NCBI RefSeq assembly: GCF_021277265.1
Contig: NZ_JAJSOH010000005.1
Span: forward strand, 186,001-250,000
Direction: 5' to 3'
Length of the DNA: 64,000 bases
DNA from: Kineosporia rhizophila
GTDB taxonomy: Bacteria > Actinomycetota > Actinomycetes > Actinomycetales > Kineosporiaceae
Shown here piece after piece: positions 16,468 to 24,663 of this stretch (position 1 is its first letter; each line of letters starts with the position of its first letter). Both the position numbers and the translations under genes were made by a program. The notes under the pieces are model-generated. The model was not told the DNA's origin and did no database searches. It saw only the letters and a program-made list of their open reading frames with translations.

Positions 16468-17303
16468 GGCTGGCCCGGGTGTGCTGGCGGTGGGGCGGGT
16501 GCCGGGGTGGTGGTGCCGCAGAACATGCACGGGGCGGGGTGCTGTTGCCAGGATTCGCTGAGGCAGACGAGGGGCGTGGGGATGGCGTGGATCCATGCGC
16601 TGATCAGGTCGGCGGCCTGGTGTTCGTCGGTGGTGCGCCGGTCGAGGACCTGGTAGCGGGTGGGGTCGGTGGCGGCGAGCTGCTCGAAGAGCGTGCCTGC
16701 GCCGTGCATGAACGTGGCCTGCTCGGTGGTGAAGGCGCGCTGGTCACGCTGCTGGCTGCGGGCGATGGCCTGGTCGGGGTCGTCGGTGACCAGGATGGTG
16801 AGGTCGGGCAGGGGCCGGTAGCTGCGGGCGAGCTGGAGCAGGGCGGTGGCGGTCTTCAGGGCGGCGCCCGGGTCGTCGGGGTGCAGTTGGAGGGCTTGGC
16901 ACACGGCGGTGGTGTCGATGCTGCGGCCTTCGATGACGCATCGTCCGGCGGTCAGCTCGGGGATGACGGTGTCCAGGTCGTGCCGTTTGATGGCCATCAG
17001 CAGCAGCGCTTCGGCGGCGGGGGTGCCCCCGCGCAGGAACGGGTCGCCGGTGCTGGCCTCGCGCAGGGCCCGCAGCAGTGCTTTTCCCAGGGCCGGGTCG
17101 GGTGGCGTGGCTGAGCGCTGGGAGAACGAGCCCAGAAGTACGGCTGTCACCTCGAACGTTTCGAGGGCGCGGTCGGTGAGGTAGGTCTTTCCGACGCCGG
17201 TGATGCCCTCGATCGAGATCAGGGGGCCGCGGGTGCAGGCGTGCGCGTTCGTGTTCCGGTCCGTCCGGTCGGGTTCGGTGGTGGGTGCGGTCAGCGGGCC
17301 CAT
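16464..17303 (-). CDS. P-loop nucleotide kinase (thymidylate-kinase-like), copy 2
   Basis: 279 residues. Walker A is ISIEGITGVGKTYL, and a second motif IEGRSIDTTAVCQAL corresponds to the DRx segment of thymidylate and deoxynucleoside kinases. DLTILVTDDPDQAIAR is the strand before the lid. A LID-like basic segment (RSQQRDQR) follows. The last 30 residues carry a CxxC (PCMFCGTTTP). It is a diverged paralogue of the kinase at 19520, with the same strand order and similar length. The ATG is preceded by GGGAGG. It overlaps the aminotransferase stop by 13 bases. The phosphoryl acceptor is unknown, probably a nucleoside or nucleotide. Confidence 0.78.
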   Translation of the reverse strand: MGPLTAPTTEPDRTDRNTNAHACTRGPLISIEGITGVGKTYLTDRALETFEVTAVLLGSFSQRSATPPDPALGKALLRALREASTGDPFLRGGTPAAEALLLMAIKRHDLDTVIPELTAGRCVIEGRSIDTTAVCQALQLHPDDPGAALKTATALLQLARSYRPLPDLTILVTDDPDQAIARSQQRDQRAFTTEQATFMHGAGTLFEQLAATDPTRYQVLDRRTTDEHQAADLISAWIHAIPTPLVCLSESWQQHPAPCMFCGTTTPAPAPPPAHPGQP

Positions 17304-18469
17304 GTGGTGGCCTCCCGGCGGATAACGTCGGCGTACTGCTGGAGGGTGGTGTCGGTGTCGCGCTCGGTCAGGATCACAGCGAGGGTGTGCTCGAGGATCT
17401 CGGCGGCGCCCCGGCAGAGTCGGCCCGGCGGAGTGCGCGCGAACGGGCGGGTGTCGCAGGCGACCAGCCCGAAGGTGCCGGCGGAGTTCGGCACGGCGAG
17501 CCGGGCCAGATGCTCGGCGAAGGCTCGGGGCCGGGGCAGGTCGATGTGCAGCAGCGGGGAGAACCCGTTCCACTGCTCTGCCCACGGTTCACGCTCGGTG
17601 TCGCCAGCTTGCGGGGCGGGTGTCAGCGGGATCAGGCCCGGCGCCTGGTCCAGGGCCTGCTGGAGGTGGCGGGTCTGGGTGCGGCGGCGCTGGAGCAGGT
17701 CCGGGAAGCGGGTGAGGTTGGCGTGGGCGATCGCGGCCAGAGGGGCGGCGAGGCGGGTGTTGGTGGCCAGACGGCTGAAGGGAGCCTGGCCGGGTGGTGC
17801 GGGTAACCAGTGGCTGCGGAAGGCTCGGGCATGATCGGCGATCTCGCGGCGACGGGTGAGCAGGAAGCCGCCTTCCCCGCTCCAGAGGATCTTGCCGTCC
17901 TTCATGCTGAAGCACCCCGCGGTGCCGACCGTTCCGGCGTGGTGGCCGGCGCGGGCGGTACCGGCGGCCTGGGCGGCGTCCTCGACGATGGCCAGGGCGT
18001 GCTCGGTGGCGAACCGGGTCAGAGCGCTCGGGTCGCCCATGCGTCCCCACAGGTGCACCGGCATGATCGCGCGGGTGCGGGCGGTGACCTTGCTGGCCGC
18101 GTCGTCGTAGTCCAGGTCGAGGGTGGAGGGGTCGCTGTCGACGAAGACCGGCACCGCACCGAGCGCGGCCAGGGGCGCCACGCTCATCACGACGCTCAGG
18201 GCGGGCACGAGGACCTCGTCGCCAGGGCCGACGTCGCAGGCCGACAGCGCGGCGTGCAGGGCCGCGGTGCCGGAGGAGAGCGCCACAGCGTGCGGGACCT
18301 CGAACGTCTCGGCCAGGGCATGCTCCAGGTGGTCGGCCGCCGCTCCGCCGCTGGGATCGGGCATCTGGGCCAGAACCGCCGCCACCTGACTCAGCAGGTG
18401 CCCGGCGGGTTGTTGGTCGGTCAGTTCGGTGAGCGCGCCGGCCTCGCCGGAAGCTGTGGGAGAGGTCAT
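17291..18469 (-). CDS. DegT/DnrJ/EryC1 family PLP aminotransferase
   Basis: 392 residues. The fold-type I signature is clear: ALSSGTAALHAALSACDVG near residue 65, GDEVLVPALSVVMS, IVEDAAQAAGTA (cofactor Asp) and FSMKDGKILWSGEGGF, whose Lys is the probable Schiff-base residue. These enzymes transaminate keto-sugars or keto-cyclitols, usually with glutamate. Its presence between a radical SAM enzyme and a kinase suggests that it makes an amino group for the final molecule, perhaps the amine used by the PurC-like ligase. Start ATG overlaps the radical SAM stop (ATGA), and translational coupling is likely. Confidence 0.88.
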   Translation of the reverse strand: MTSPTASGEAGALTELTDQQPAGHLLSQVAAVLAQMPDPSGGAAADHLEHALAETFEVPHAVALSSGTAALHAALSACDVGPGDEVLVPALSVVMSVAPLAALGAVPVFVDSDPSTLDLDYDDAASKVTARTRAIMPVHLWGRMGDPSALTRFATEHALAIVEDAAQAAGTARAGHHAGTVGTAGCFSMKDGKILWSGEGGFLLTRRREIADHARAFRSHWLPAPPGQAPFSRLATNTRLAAPLAAIAHANLTRFPDLLQRRRTQTRHLQQALDQAPGLIPLTPAPQAGDTEREPWAEQWNGFSPLLHIDLPRPRAFAEHLARLAVPNSAGTFGLVACDTRPFARTPPGRLCRGAAEILEHTLAVILTERDTDTTLQQYADVIRREATTWAR

Positions 18470-19530
18470 CGCCGGGCCTCCGTGCTCAGGAGCCGGGGCA
18501 TGTCCAGGACCAGCGGCCACATGTTCACGCAGTCACGGCTGAACTCGGAGCAGTTCGTGCAGGCTGGCCGTTCGGTAAACAGGGTGCGGGCGTCGCCGCC
18601 GCGGATGGTGCGCCGATGCTGGGGTGCGGTGGCGGCGATGCGGCGGTCGGAGGGGCAGTCCCAGAGCGATCCGTCGGGCTGGATGAAGAACAGGCGGGCT
18701 CCGCCGAAGCAGTCGGGCACGTGCCCGCTGTCCTGGGTCGTGACCGCGTCCAGGAATCGTTGGACGTAGGAGGGGTCGGGCAGTGCCACCCCCGAGGGCT
18801 CGGCGTAGAGCGTCTCCAGCTGCTCGCGGACGTCGACGGTGTCTCCGGGACGGTGCGACATCTGATCGAACAGTGCGTGCTCGGGGGCCAGGGCGATCGG
18901 CTGCGGCACGTAGTAGTCGACTCCGAGGTCAGCAGCCAACCGCGCCATCTCGGTGATCTCTTGAGGTCGGGTCCGGGTGATCACGGTGTAGATCCCGACG
19001 CGCGGGCCGACCCGGTCAGGCTGGTCTGCTTGGCCTGCCTGGTCGGTGCGGGCTTGGAGCAGGGTCTGGATGCCGCGCAGGACGTCGTCGTAGCCGAAGC
19101 GTCCCGAGCGGGAGGGACGCATCTGGTCGTTGGCCGTGGGGTCTGCGCTGTCGAGCGAGACTGAGACGCCGTCGACGCCCAGCTCGACCAGGCGCTGGGC
19201 CATGCCCGGGCGGGTGAGCGGGATGGCGTTGGTTGCGATGACGACCTGGCAGCCGGCGTCCTTGATCAGGGAGATGACCTCGAGCGTGCCGGGCCAGTCC
19301 AGTGGCTCACCGCCGGCGATGACGACCCGTTGGACGGGTGAGCCGTCCAACGTGCGGGCGAAGTCCTTGATCGCGTCCCCGGGAAGGTCGCTGCGGGACA
19401 GGTGCGACAGCACGCCGGCCTGGTCCGGCGGGTTGATCTTGTGCTCTTCGATGGTGCCGAAATAGCAGTGGGGACAGGCAAAAGCGCACGGTGAGCGCAG
19501 ACCCCACAGCAGCGTCACGTCACGAGACAC
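18466..19530 (-). CDS. Radical SAM protein with SPASM-like C-terminus
   Basis: About 354 residues. The 4Fe-4S/SAM site is CAFACPHCYFG (CxxxCxxC), followed by VVIAGGEPLDW and a conserved VSVSLDSADP strand. The C-terminal 70 residues hold further cysteines (VPDCFGGARLFF, GSLWDCPSDRR, CTNCSEFSRDC), as in SPASM-type auxiliary clusters. The reaction is unknown. I chose the GTG at 19530 because it is preceded by AGGTGG and overlaps the kinase stop by only 11 bases. An ATG 13 codons upstream is possible. It lies between the kinase and the DegT gene. Confidence 0.85.
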   Translation of the reverse strand: MSRDVTLLWGLRSPCAFACPHCYFGTIEEHKINPPDQAGVLSHLSRSDLPGDAIKDFARTLDGSPVQRVVIAGGEPLDWPGTLEVISLIKDAGCQVVIATNAIPLTRPGMAQRLVELGVDGVSVSLDSADPTANDQMRPSRSGRFGYDDVLRGIQTLLQARTDQAGQADQPDRVGPRVGIYTVITRTRPQEITEMARLAADLGVDYYVPQPIALAPEHALFDQMSHRPGDTVDVREQLETLYAEPSGVALPDPSYVQRFLDAVTTQDSGHVPDCFGGARLFFIQPDGSLWDCPSDRRIAATAPQHRRTIRGGDARTLFTERPACTNCSEFSRDCVNMWPLVLDMPRLLSTEARR

Positions 19531-20371
19531 GGGCCACCTGCCCGTCCGCGCGATCGTGCGGGTGCCCATGACCAGTATGAACAGGCCGGTCGGGCTGATC
19601 GGTCTGGTCGGTCGGGTCGGGTTGTGGGTGCTGGTGACGTCGTTGCAGTCGGGCCCGGACGGTCTCCTGGACAGCCTCCGCGCTGTCCAGGAGCGACGTG
19701 CCGGTCACGTCGAGCACGACGTAGCGCTCGGGTTCGTCGGCTGCCAGAGCCCGGTACAGGCGGTCGATCTCGACCAGCAGCTGGGTGTCGGCAGGGGAGA
19801 GCGGACGGTGGATCCGGTCGGCGAAGCGACGCCCGCACACGGTGGGGTCATCGGTGAGCAGGATGGTCAGGTCCGGGAACGGGCGCCAGCCGCGGATGCT
19901 GGACAGGATGGCCCGGGTGGTCGATTCCGGCGCGCAGTCGTGCGGTTGTGCCGGGGCCGGCGACGACGGCGGTTCCGGAAAGCACAGCACAGCAGCCTGA
20001 TACACGGCCACGGAGTCCACGCCGCGGTCCTCGATGATCACCTCGGCTGAGGCCGGCTCGTTGGCCAGGATCTCGGCCTTGCGGACCTGGAGCGCCAGGA
20101 GAGCCAGGGTCTCCACGACCGGGTAGCCGTTACGCAGGAACGGGTCGCCGCTCTGGTTCAGGGCCGTGATGACCCGGCCGGGTAGGACGTCGTCGTGAAT
20201 GTCCGTCAGCTCGTCCAGCAGCAGACATCCCGGGCCGAGAGCGGCCGCGGTCGCTCTCGCCGCGCTAGTCTTGCCGACGCCGTTGATGCCCTCGATACTC
20301 ACCCACAGCGGTACGGCGGGCGGAGCGGGTGAGTTCTCTTCCGGCTGGGGTGTAACGCGTTTCCCGTTCAC
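19520..20371 (-). CDS. P-loop nucleotide kinase (thymidylate-kinase-like), copy 1
   Basis: 283 residues. Walker A is VSIEGINGVGKTSAA, the second motif is IIEDRGVDSVAVYQAA, and FPDLTILLTDDPTVCGRR precedes the lid, the same order as in the paralogue at 16464. An ALNQSGDPFLRNGYPVVETL segment is likely to contact the acceptor. The GTG start overlaps the methyltransferase stop (GTGA). The frame continues upstream over the methyltransferase gene but that part is not coding. Two such kinases in one operon may work on different acceptors or phosphorylate in sequence. Confidence 0.8.
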   Translation of the reverse strand: MNGKRVTPQPEENSPAPPAVPLWVSIEGINGVGKTSAARATAAALGPGCLLLDELTDIHDDVLPGRVITALNQSGDPFLRNGYPVVETLALLALQVRKAEILANEPASAEVIIEDRGVDSVAVYQAAVLCFPEPPSSPAPAQPHDCAPESTTRAILSSIRGWRPFPDLTILLTDDPTVCGRRFADRIHRPLSPADTQLLVEIDRLYRALAADEPERYVVLDVTGTSLLDSAEAVQETVRARLQRRHQHPQPDPTDQTDQPDRPVHTGHGHPHDRADGQVARVS

Positions 20372-21207
20372 GCTGGGCGCCGGCAGACGTAGAGAAGTTC
20401 GGTGGCGGTGTCGGGCACGGCGACGGCTGAAACGGTGTCCAGGAGCGCTTTCGGGACGCGGGCGCTCAGGTGCTGGTACCAGGCGGCCGCGGCCGGGCCG
20501 AACTGGTTGCTGAGATCGGTGGCCAGCACCTGAGGGTCGGGCGGGAGCAGGCCTATGACGTCCTCGATGACCAGGCCGGCGTCGCTGATGACCTGCTGGA
20601 TCTCCTCGCGTGACCATTCGTAGACGTGAACGCGGTACTGCAGGGGGCGAGGGTGCGGGCCGACGGCGGCCGGGGTGGACAGGTAGAGCACTCCCCCGGG
20701 GGCCAGTGCCGCGGCCGTGGTGCGCAGGCTCTGGGCGCCGAGCTCGAACGGCAGGTGCTCCAGCGCCGAGGTGTAGAGCGCGACGTCGAACGCGGCCAGA
20801 TCGGGTCCGCCGGGCTGCTCGGGCCAGGGCTCGGATACGTCGCATTGGATGAGCTCGACCGGGAAGGGGTCTCCGTACTGCGCGCTCAGGTCCTTGATCC
20901 GCTCGCGTGCCTCGTCGAGGTTGTCGCTGCTGATGTCCAGCCCGACGTACCCGGCGATCGTCGGTGCGTATCGGTAGAGCAGCGGCAGGGCCAGCCCGCG
21001 GCCGCAGCACACGTCGAGCACGCGCGCGTTCGGCGCGGCGTTCTCGGCGACGATCAGGTGCTGCAGGAGGTTCATCAGCCCCGACGGCTTGGCCTCCCCG
21101 CGGGCGAGAGCCGCGTAGAAGTCGTCCATCTGGTTGGTGCTGTAGGGGCCGATCATCGGTGTGCCGGGTCGGGGCTGGTACTGCTCCGGCGGGTGCACAG
21201 TATTCAT
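20368..21207 (-). CDS. Class I SAM-dependent methyltransferase
   Basis: 279 residues. Motif I is VLDVCCGRGLALPLL, with GYVGLDISSDN for the ribose-binding acidic residue and IQCDVSEPW for motif II. A later VALYTSALEHLPFELG completes the Rossmann fold of small-molecule methyltransferases. ATG preceded by TGGAGC. It begins a tightly overlapping stretch (methyltransferase, kinase, radical SAM, aminotransferase). Target atom unknown. It could also be a related SAM-using enzyme, as some of this fold do not transfer methyl groups. Confidence 0.87.
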   Translation of the reverse strand: MNTVHPPEQYQPRPGTPMIGPYSTNQMDDFYAALARGEAKPSGLMNLLQHLIVAENAAPNARVLDVCCGRGLALPLLYRYAPTIAGYVGLDISSDNLDEARERIKDLSAQYGDPFPVELIQCDVSEPWPEQPGGPDLAAFDVALYTSALEHLPFELGAQSLRTTAAALAPGGVLYLSTPAAVGPHPRPLQYRVHVYEWSREEIQQVISDAGLVIEDVIGLLPPDPQVLATDLSNQFGPAAAAWYQHLSARVPKALLDTVSAVAVPDTATELLYVCRRPA

Positions 21208-21303
21208 CGGTGCTCCAGGTGGGGTCGTTGATGGCGGGAGCAGGTGCTCATCACAGACGTTCTGGTGAGCGGTACTGAGGAGGTTTCGCCGTTGCTACGG
21301 CCA

Positions 21304-21984
21304 TCAGCTGCTGGGGCCGGGGTCACCGGCTGTGTCAGCGGGCGGCCAGTTCGTCGGCAGAGCGACGGCTTCCGGCTCTTGGGAGGGGCCGGGGTGGGTC
21401 TGGGCCTCGCAGGGGACGATCAGGTCTTGCGTGGTCGGGGTCGCGTCGTTCCAGGGAAAGACGACCCAGTCCAGCGTGTTCCAGACCCAGATGTCCGGGG
21501 TGAACGCGGAGGCCCTGCTACGGCACAGCGCGGCGGTCCGTACGACGGCGGGGCTCAGGTGGGTGTACAGCCAGGGAAGAGCCGCCTGGTAGGTGGCGCC
21601 GGTGCCGCAGATGTCGTCGACGAGCAGGATGCGGGCACCCTGGTAGGCCGTCAGCGCGGGGGCGGGTTCGGCGGGCAGCTCGACCTGCCCGGTCGCCGGC
21701 ACGTAGGTGTCGTCGCTGTGGTTGTGCCGGGCCGTCACCGGCAGGGCCGGCACGCTGTAGCGATCGGCGAGCAACTGGGCCAGGGGTACTCCGCCTCGGG
21801 CGATCCCGATGATCACGTCGGGTTTCGGCTCGCGCGCGGCGATGAGTTCACCCGCGGCCGCGAAGGCCTGCGGGCTCAGGCGCCAGATGCGCCGGTGCTC
21901 GAACACGCGCTCCACGGGCCGTTGCGCGGTGGCGCCGGTGTCGGGTTCCGGGCCGGTGGTGTGGAGGCCGGCGGCGATGTCCAC
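21304..21984 (-). CDS. Phosphoribosyltransferase (PRPP-dependent)
   Basis: 226 residues. The PRPP-binding loop is ILLVDDICGTGATYQ, and VIIGIARGGVPLAQLLADR is the pyrophosphate-side strand. A hood region (NHSDDTYVPATGQVELP) precedes it. Family members attach a ribose-5-phosphate to a base. In the tubercidin- and toyocamycin-type pathways a PRTase ribosylates the deazapurine base, so CDG is the likely acceptor here. The start is a GTG with GAGAGGGG upstream. It lies between folE and the methyltransferase gene, with 76-96 bp gaps. Confidence 0.87.
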   Translation of the reverse strand: MDIAAGLHTTGPEPDTGATAQRPVERVFEHRRIWRLSPQAFAAAGELIAAREPKPDVIIGIARGGVPLAQLLADRYSVPALPVTARHNHSDDTYVPATGQVELPAEPAPALTAYQGARILLVDDICGTGATYQAALPWLYTHLSPAVVRTAALCRSRASAFTPDIWVWNTLDWVVFPWNDATPTTQDLIVPCEAQTHPGPSQEPEAVALPTNWPPADTAGDPGPSS

Positions 21985-22060
21985 GCGCTACCCCTCTCTC
22001 TTGATGCGCCGGATCGGCCGGCGTGAACGGACGAGCAGGACCCGGTAGGACGGGTGAGCG

Positions 22061-22726
22061 TCAGGTGAGGGCGAGGAACTGCTGGGAGAGCACGGGGTCG
22101 GTGCTGAACCGGCCGTGCGCCTGAAGGGTCCGGGTGCGGGCGTCTTCCATCCGCACGCCCCGCATGCTCATGCACAGGTGTGTCCCGCAGACCGTGACCG
22201 CGATGTCCTGGTGGCCGAGCACCTGGGCGACCTCGTCGGCGACCTGCCGCTGGAAGCGTTCCTGGACCTGAAGCTGCCCGGCGTGCCGCTGCGCGATGCG
22301 GCCGAATTTCGAGAGGCCCACGATGGTCCCGCTGGGCACGTAACCGATGCTGACCTGCAGGTGCATGGGCAGCAGGTGGTGCTCGCACAACGACCAGACG
22401 CTCATTCCGCCCACCACGACCAACTGGCCGCTGGCCCGCGACTCGGTGAAACACGTTGCTACAGAGGAGCCGTCCGGGCGCATGAAGGCGCTCCACCAGG
22501 ACGCGACGCGCCCGGGGGTGCCGGTCAGCCCTTCCCGGGTGGGGTCCTCCCCCAGGGCGATCAGCAGTTCGCCGATCAGATCGGTGATCCTTGCCTGATC
22601 GACGCCGCGGTGCGGGCTCTGGTCCGCGCCCGGGGTGATGGCCGGTACGAGCTGGCCGTCCACGGGATCGCCCTCGGGCTCAGTTCTGCCGGGGGCGGCC
22701 AGGTTGGTGACAGAGGAAGTCGTCAT
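22061..22726 (-). CDS. folE: GTP cyclohydrolase I
   Basis: 221 residues, slightly longer than usual because of a variable N-terminal 40 residues. Conserved elements: GEDPTREGLTGTPGRV, the zinc-binding CEHHLLPMHL, IVGLSKFGRIAQRHAGQLQV, and VCGTHLCMSMRGV with the second Cys. It opens GTP to 7,8-dihydroneopterin triphosphate, the first committed step for both folate and 7-deazaguanine pathways. ATG preceded by GAGAGGA. Clustering with queD and queE shows that this copy serves deazapurine formation, while a folate copy presumably lies elsewhere. Confidence 0.95.
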   Translation of the reverse strand: MTTSSVTNLAAPGRTEPEGDPVDGQLVPAITPGADQSPHRGVDQARITDLIGELLIALGEDPTREGLTGTPGRVASWWSAFMRPDGSSVATCFTESRASGQLVVVGGMSVWSLCEHHLLPMHLQVSIGYVPSGTIVGLSKFGRIAQRHAGQLQVQERFQRQVADEVAQVLGHQDIAVTVCGTHLCMSMRGVRMEDARTRTLQAHGRFSTDPVLSQQFLALT

Positions 22727-22816
22727 GTGGGGGTCCTCTCGCTTGCGGAACGTGATTGCAGGCAGGAAGGAGCTCGCGCGGGACGGGACCGGGGCGAGCG
22801 CTCAGGGGGTGCTGGG

Positions 22817-23626
22817 TCAGCGGCCTCGTGCGTCGGCGAAGGCCAGCACGTGCAGCCTGGTCGTGAGGTGCCAGCCCCGGGCCGCGACGGCGTCGGCCAG
22901 GACCCTGGTCGTCGCGGTGATCGCCTCGGCCGTGGTGCCCTCCGGCATCACCCACACCGGTGCCAGCCGGTGGGCCTCGGCCAGCTCGGCGACCCGCTCG
23001 AGGTCACTGACGGCGGCCGCGACGAACTTGAACACCGCCCGTCCGGATTCGGCGAAGGCTTCCAGGGCCGAGGGCACGATGCTCCGGCTCTCCAGCACCC
23101 CGAAACTGGCGAGCTTCGGGGAGACGTTGAACCGGACACCGTCGATCAGCAGCGCCGGGTCGGGCGCGATGGTGCCGTTCGTCTCGAACTCCACCCGCTT
23201 GCCGGCCGCAAGCAGCGCGGGAACGAGGACCGCGAGGCCACGCTGCTGGAGCAGGGGCTCCCCGCCCGTGATCACGACCAGATCGACCGCCGATGAGGCC
23301 GCCCAGGCCGCCAGGTCGGCCACGGACCGCTTCTGCGACTGCTCGCGCGGATCGAACTGGCTCCAGTCCCAGGTGTACTTGGTGTCGCACCGTGCACAGG
23401 TCAGGTTGCACCGGGACAGGCGGATGAACAGCGCTGGATGCCCGGTGCTGGGCCCCTCTCCCTGGAACGTCGGCGTGGCGACCCCGAAGCACTCCGCGGT
23501 GATCAGCCGGACCTCGGGCGACGCCTGGGGAGGTCCGCTCTCGTTGGGGACGGCGGACGTGGCTGTCTCCGGGGTTCTCGTGGTCTCGGCCTGTCCGATT
23601 GCGACCGGCGAGGTGACGAGCCCCAT
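22817..23626 (-). CDS. queE: 7-carboxy-7-deazaguanine synthase
   Basis: 269 residues. Radical SAM cysteine motif is CNLTCARCDT, with TFQGEGPSTGHPALFIRL before it and VVITGGEPLLQQ after it, as in QueE. It rearranges 6-carboxytetrahydropterin to 7-carboxy-7-deazaguanine (CDG). The ATG overlaps the queD stop (ATGA), so the two are co-translated. The C-terminal part (VWVMPEGTTAEAI) is also characteristic. No QueC gene is visible in this window, so CDG may not be converted to preQ0 by this operon. Confidence 0.95.
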   Translation of the reverse strand: MGLVTSPVAIGQAETTRTPETATSAVPNESGPPQASPEVRLITAECFGVATPTFQGEGPSTGHPALFIRLSRCNLTCARCDTKYTWDWSQFDPREQSQKRSVADLAAWAASSAVDLVVITGGEPLLQQRGLAVLVPALLAAGKRVEFETNGTIAPDPALLIDGVRFNVSPKLASFGVLESRSIVPSALEAFAESGRAVFKFVAAAVSDLERVAELAEAHRLAPVWVMPEGTTAEAITATTRVLADAVAARGWHLTTRLHVLAFADARGR

Positions 23627-24102
23627 CAGGCGACCTGGGCGGTGGAGACTCTGCCGGCGGGGCGGAAGATCGCGTGGCTCGTTGCGGTCTCGGATACCTT
23701 GACCTGGGTCACCAGTTCCGCGACGTCGGCCGGCAGCAGCTCCTGCGAGACACGGAAAAGATGCTCCGCCAGCAACTCACTCGTCGGCTGAGTCAGGACC
23801 AGCTCTTCGGACCCTTGAGCAGCCTCCAGAGCCACGTCGCGGCCCCGGTCGTATCCCGGGTTTTCGCTGGAGCGGATGGTGTTGAGGTAGCTGTGGTCCA
23901 GAACGCGGCGGATGTAGTCGCCGACCGGGGCCAGTTCCCCAAAATCCGTGACCATGCCGCGTCCATCAAGGGAGTCGGCTTCCAGCGTGATGGACGCCGT
24001 GTAGGAATGACCGTGCGTCTGCGCGCACTGATGGCCCTCCGGCATCGCGTTCAGATGATGAGCGGCCTCGAACCTGAAGGCCTTCGTGATCACGTACGAC
24101 AT
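23626..24102 (-). CDS. queD: 6-carboxy-5,6,7,8-tetrahydropterin synthase
   Basis: 158 residues. Zinc-binding and catalytic elements of QueD/PTPS: RFEAAHHLN, CAQTHGHSYTASITL (Cys and HGH) and VTDFGEL, followed by LDHSYLNTI and the Glu of SETATSHAIFR. It converts dihydroneopterin triphosphate to 6-carboxytetrahydropterin, which QueE uses. ATG preceded by GGAGG. It is the first gene of the leftward operon, so the promoter must lie in the 144 bases to its right, which carry a possible TTGATT/TCAGAT pair on the leftward strand but nothing certain. Confidence 0.95.
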   Translation of the reverse strand: MSYVITKAFRFEAAHHLNAMPEGHQCAQTHGHSYTASITLEADSLDGRGMVTDFGELAPVGDYIRRVLDHSYLNTIRSSENPGYDRGRDVALEAAQGSEELVLTQPTSELLAEHLFRVSQELLPADVAELVTQVKVSETATSHAIFRPAGRVSTAQVA

Positions 24103-24246
24103 GCGAACCTCCGTTCACAAAGTCTGACCGCACGGCATCTGAATGAGCCGCCCGTAATGAATCAATCTTCCTTGCAGCGATTTTCGCCAATCTCATACGA
24201 GGCAGCCGAGCTGCGCGCTTCTGCGACAGCTGCTACCCAACGACGC

Positions 24247-24555
24247 CTAGGGCCTGGCAGCCAGTGCAGCAAGATCCTTCCTGCCCTGGTCGACCAGTTC
24301 CTGAGAATTGATCTCCCGCCGCAGGGAGACCACCACCTTGCTGTGGCCACAGGTGATGATGACGTCACCCCAGACCTTGCTGCTCAACTCCGCGCCCTGG
24401 AATGTGGCGAGGTGGGCGGCCAGCGAATTGGCCTGAATCGACGCTACCTGGCTGTTCAGGTACACAACGCGCACCGTGCCGCGCCGACGTTTCCAGCGAA
24501 CAATCGCAAGGTCGCCGTCCGCGTTCAAAAGTCGGCTTTGAACAACAGCCTCCAT
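24247..24555 (-). CDS. Small hypothetical protein
   Basis: 102 residues, unrecognised. Ends in LVDQGRKDLAALAARP. A GGGAG lies just before the ATG. The sequence shows alternating strands (RRGTVRVVYLNSQ, DVIITCGHSKVVVS), so it is probably a small alpha/beta or beta protein. It is followed by the queD promoter region and could be a leader-type regulator, but no DNA-binding motif is seen. Confidence 0.55.
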   Translation of the reverse strand: MEAVVQSRLLNADGDLAIVRWKRRRGTVRVVYLNSQVASIQANSLAAHLATFQGAELSSKVWGDVIITCGHSKVVVSLRREINSQELVDQGRKDLAALAARP

Positions 24556-24663
24556 AGAAAACTCCCATAGATGAACTGGACGTACTGACAGCAGGGCGGT
24601 CTAGATGTGAGCGCCAACCTGACTCCGTGAAAGTACGCCCGCTGACCACAACTGACGACCTCG

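Noticed and set aside
20372..21010. Upstream extension of the kinase gene at 19520
   Set aside because: It overlaps the methyltransferase gene in another frame; the GTG with GTGA overlap is a better start.
22061..24102. preQ1 riboswitch or a queuosine/DNA-modification locus (DpdA, QueC)
   Set aside because: No preQ1-type aptamer was recognised upstream of queD, and no QueC, QueF, Tgt or DpdA-like protein is visible.
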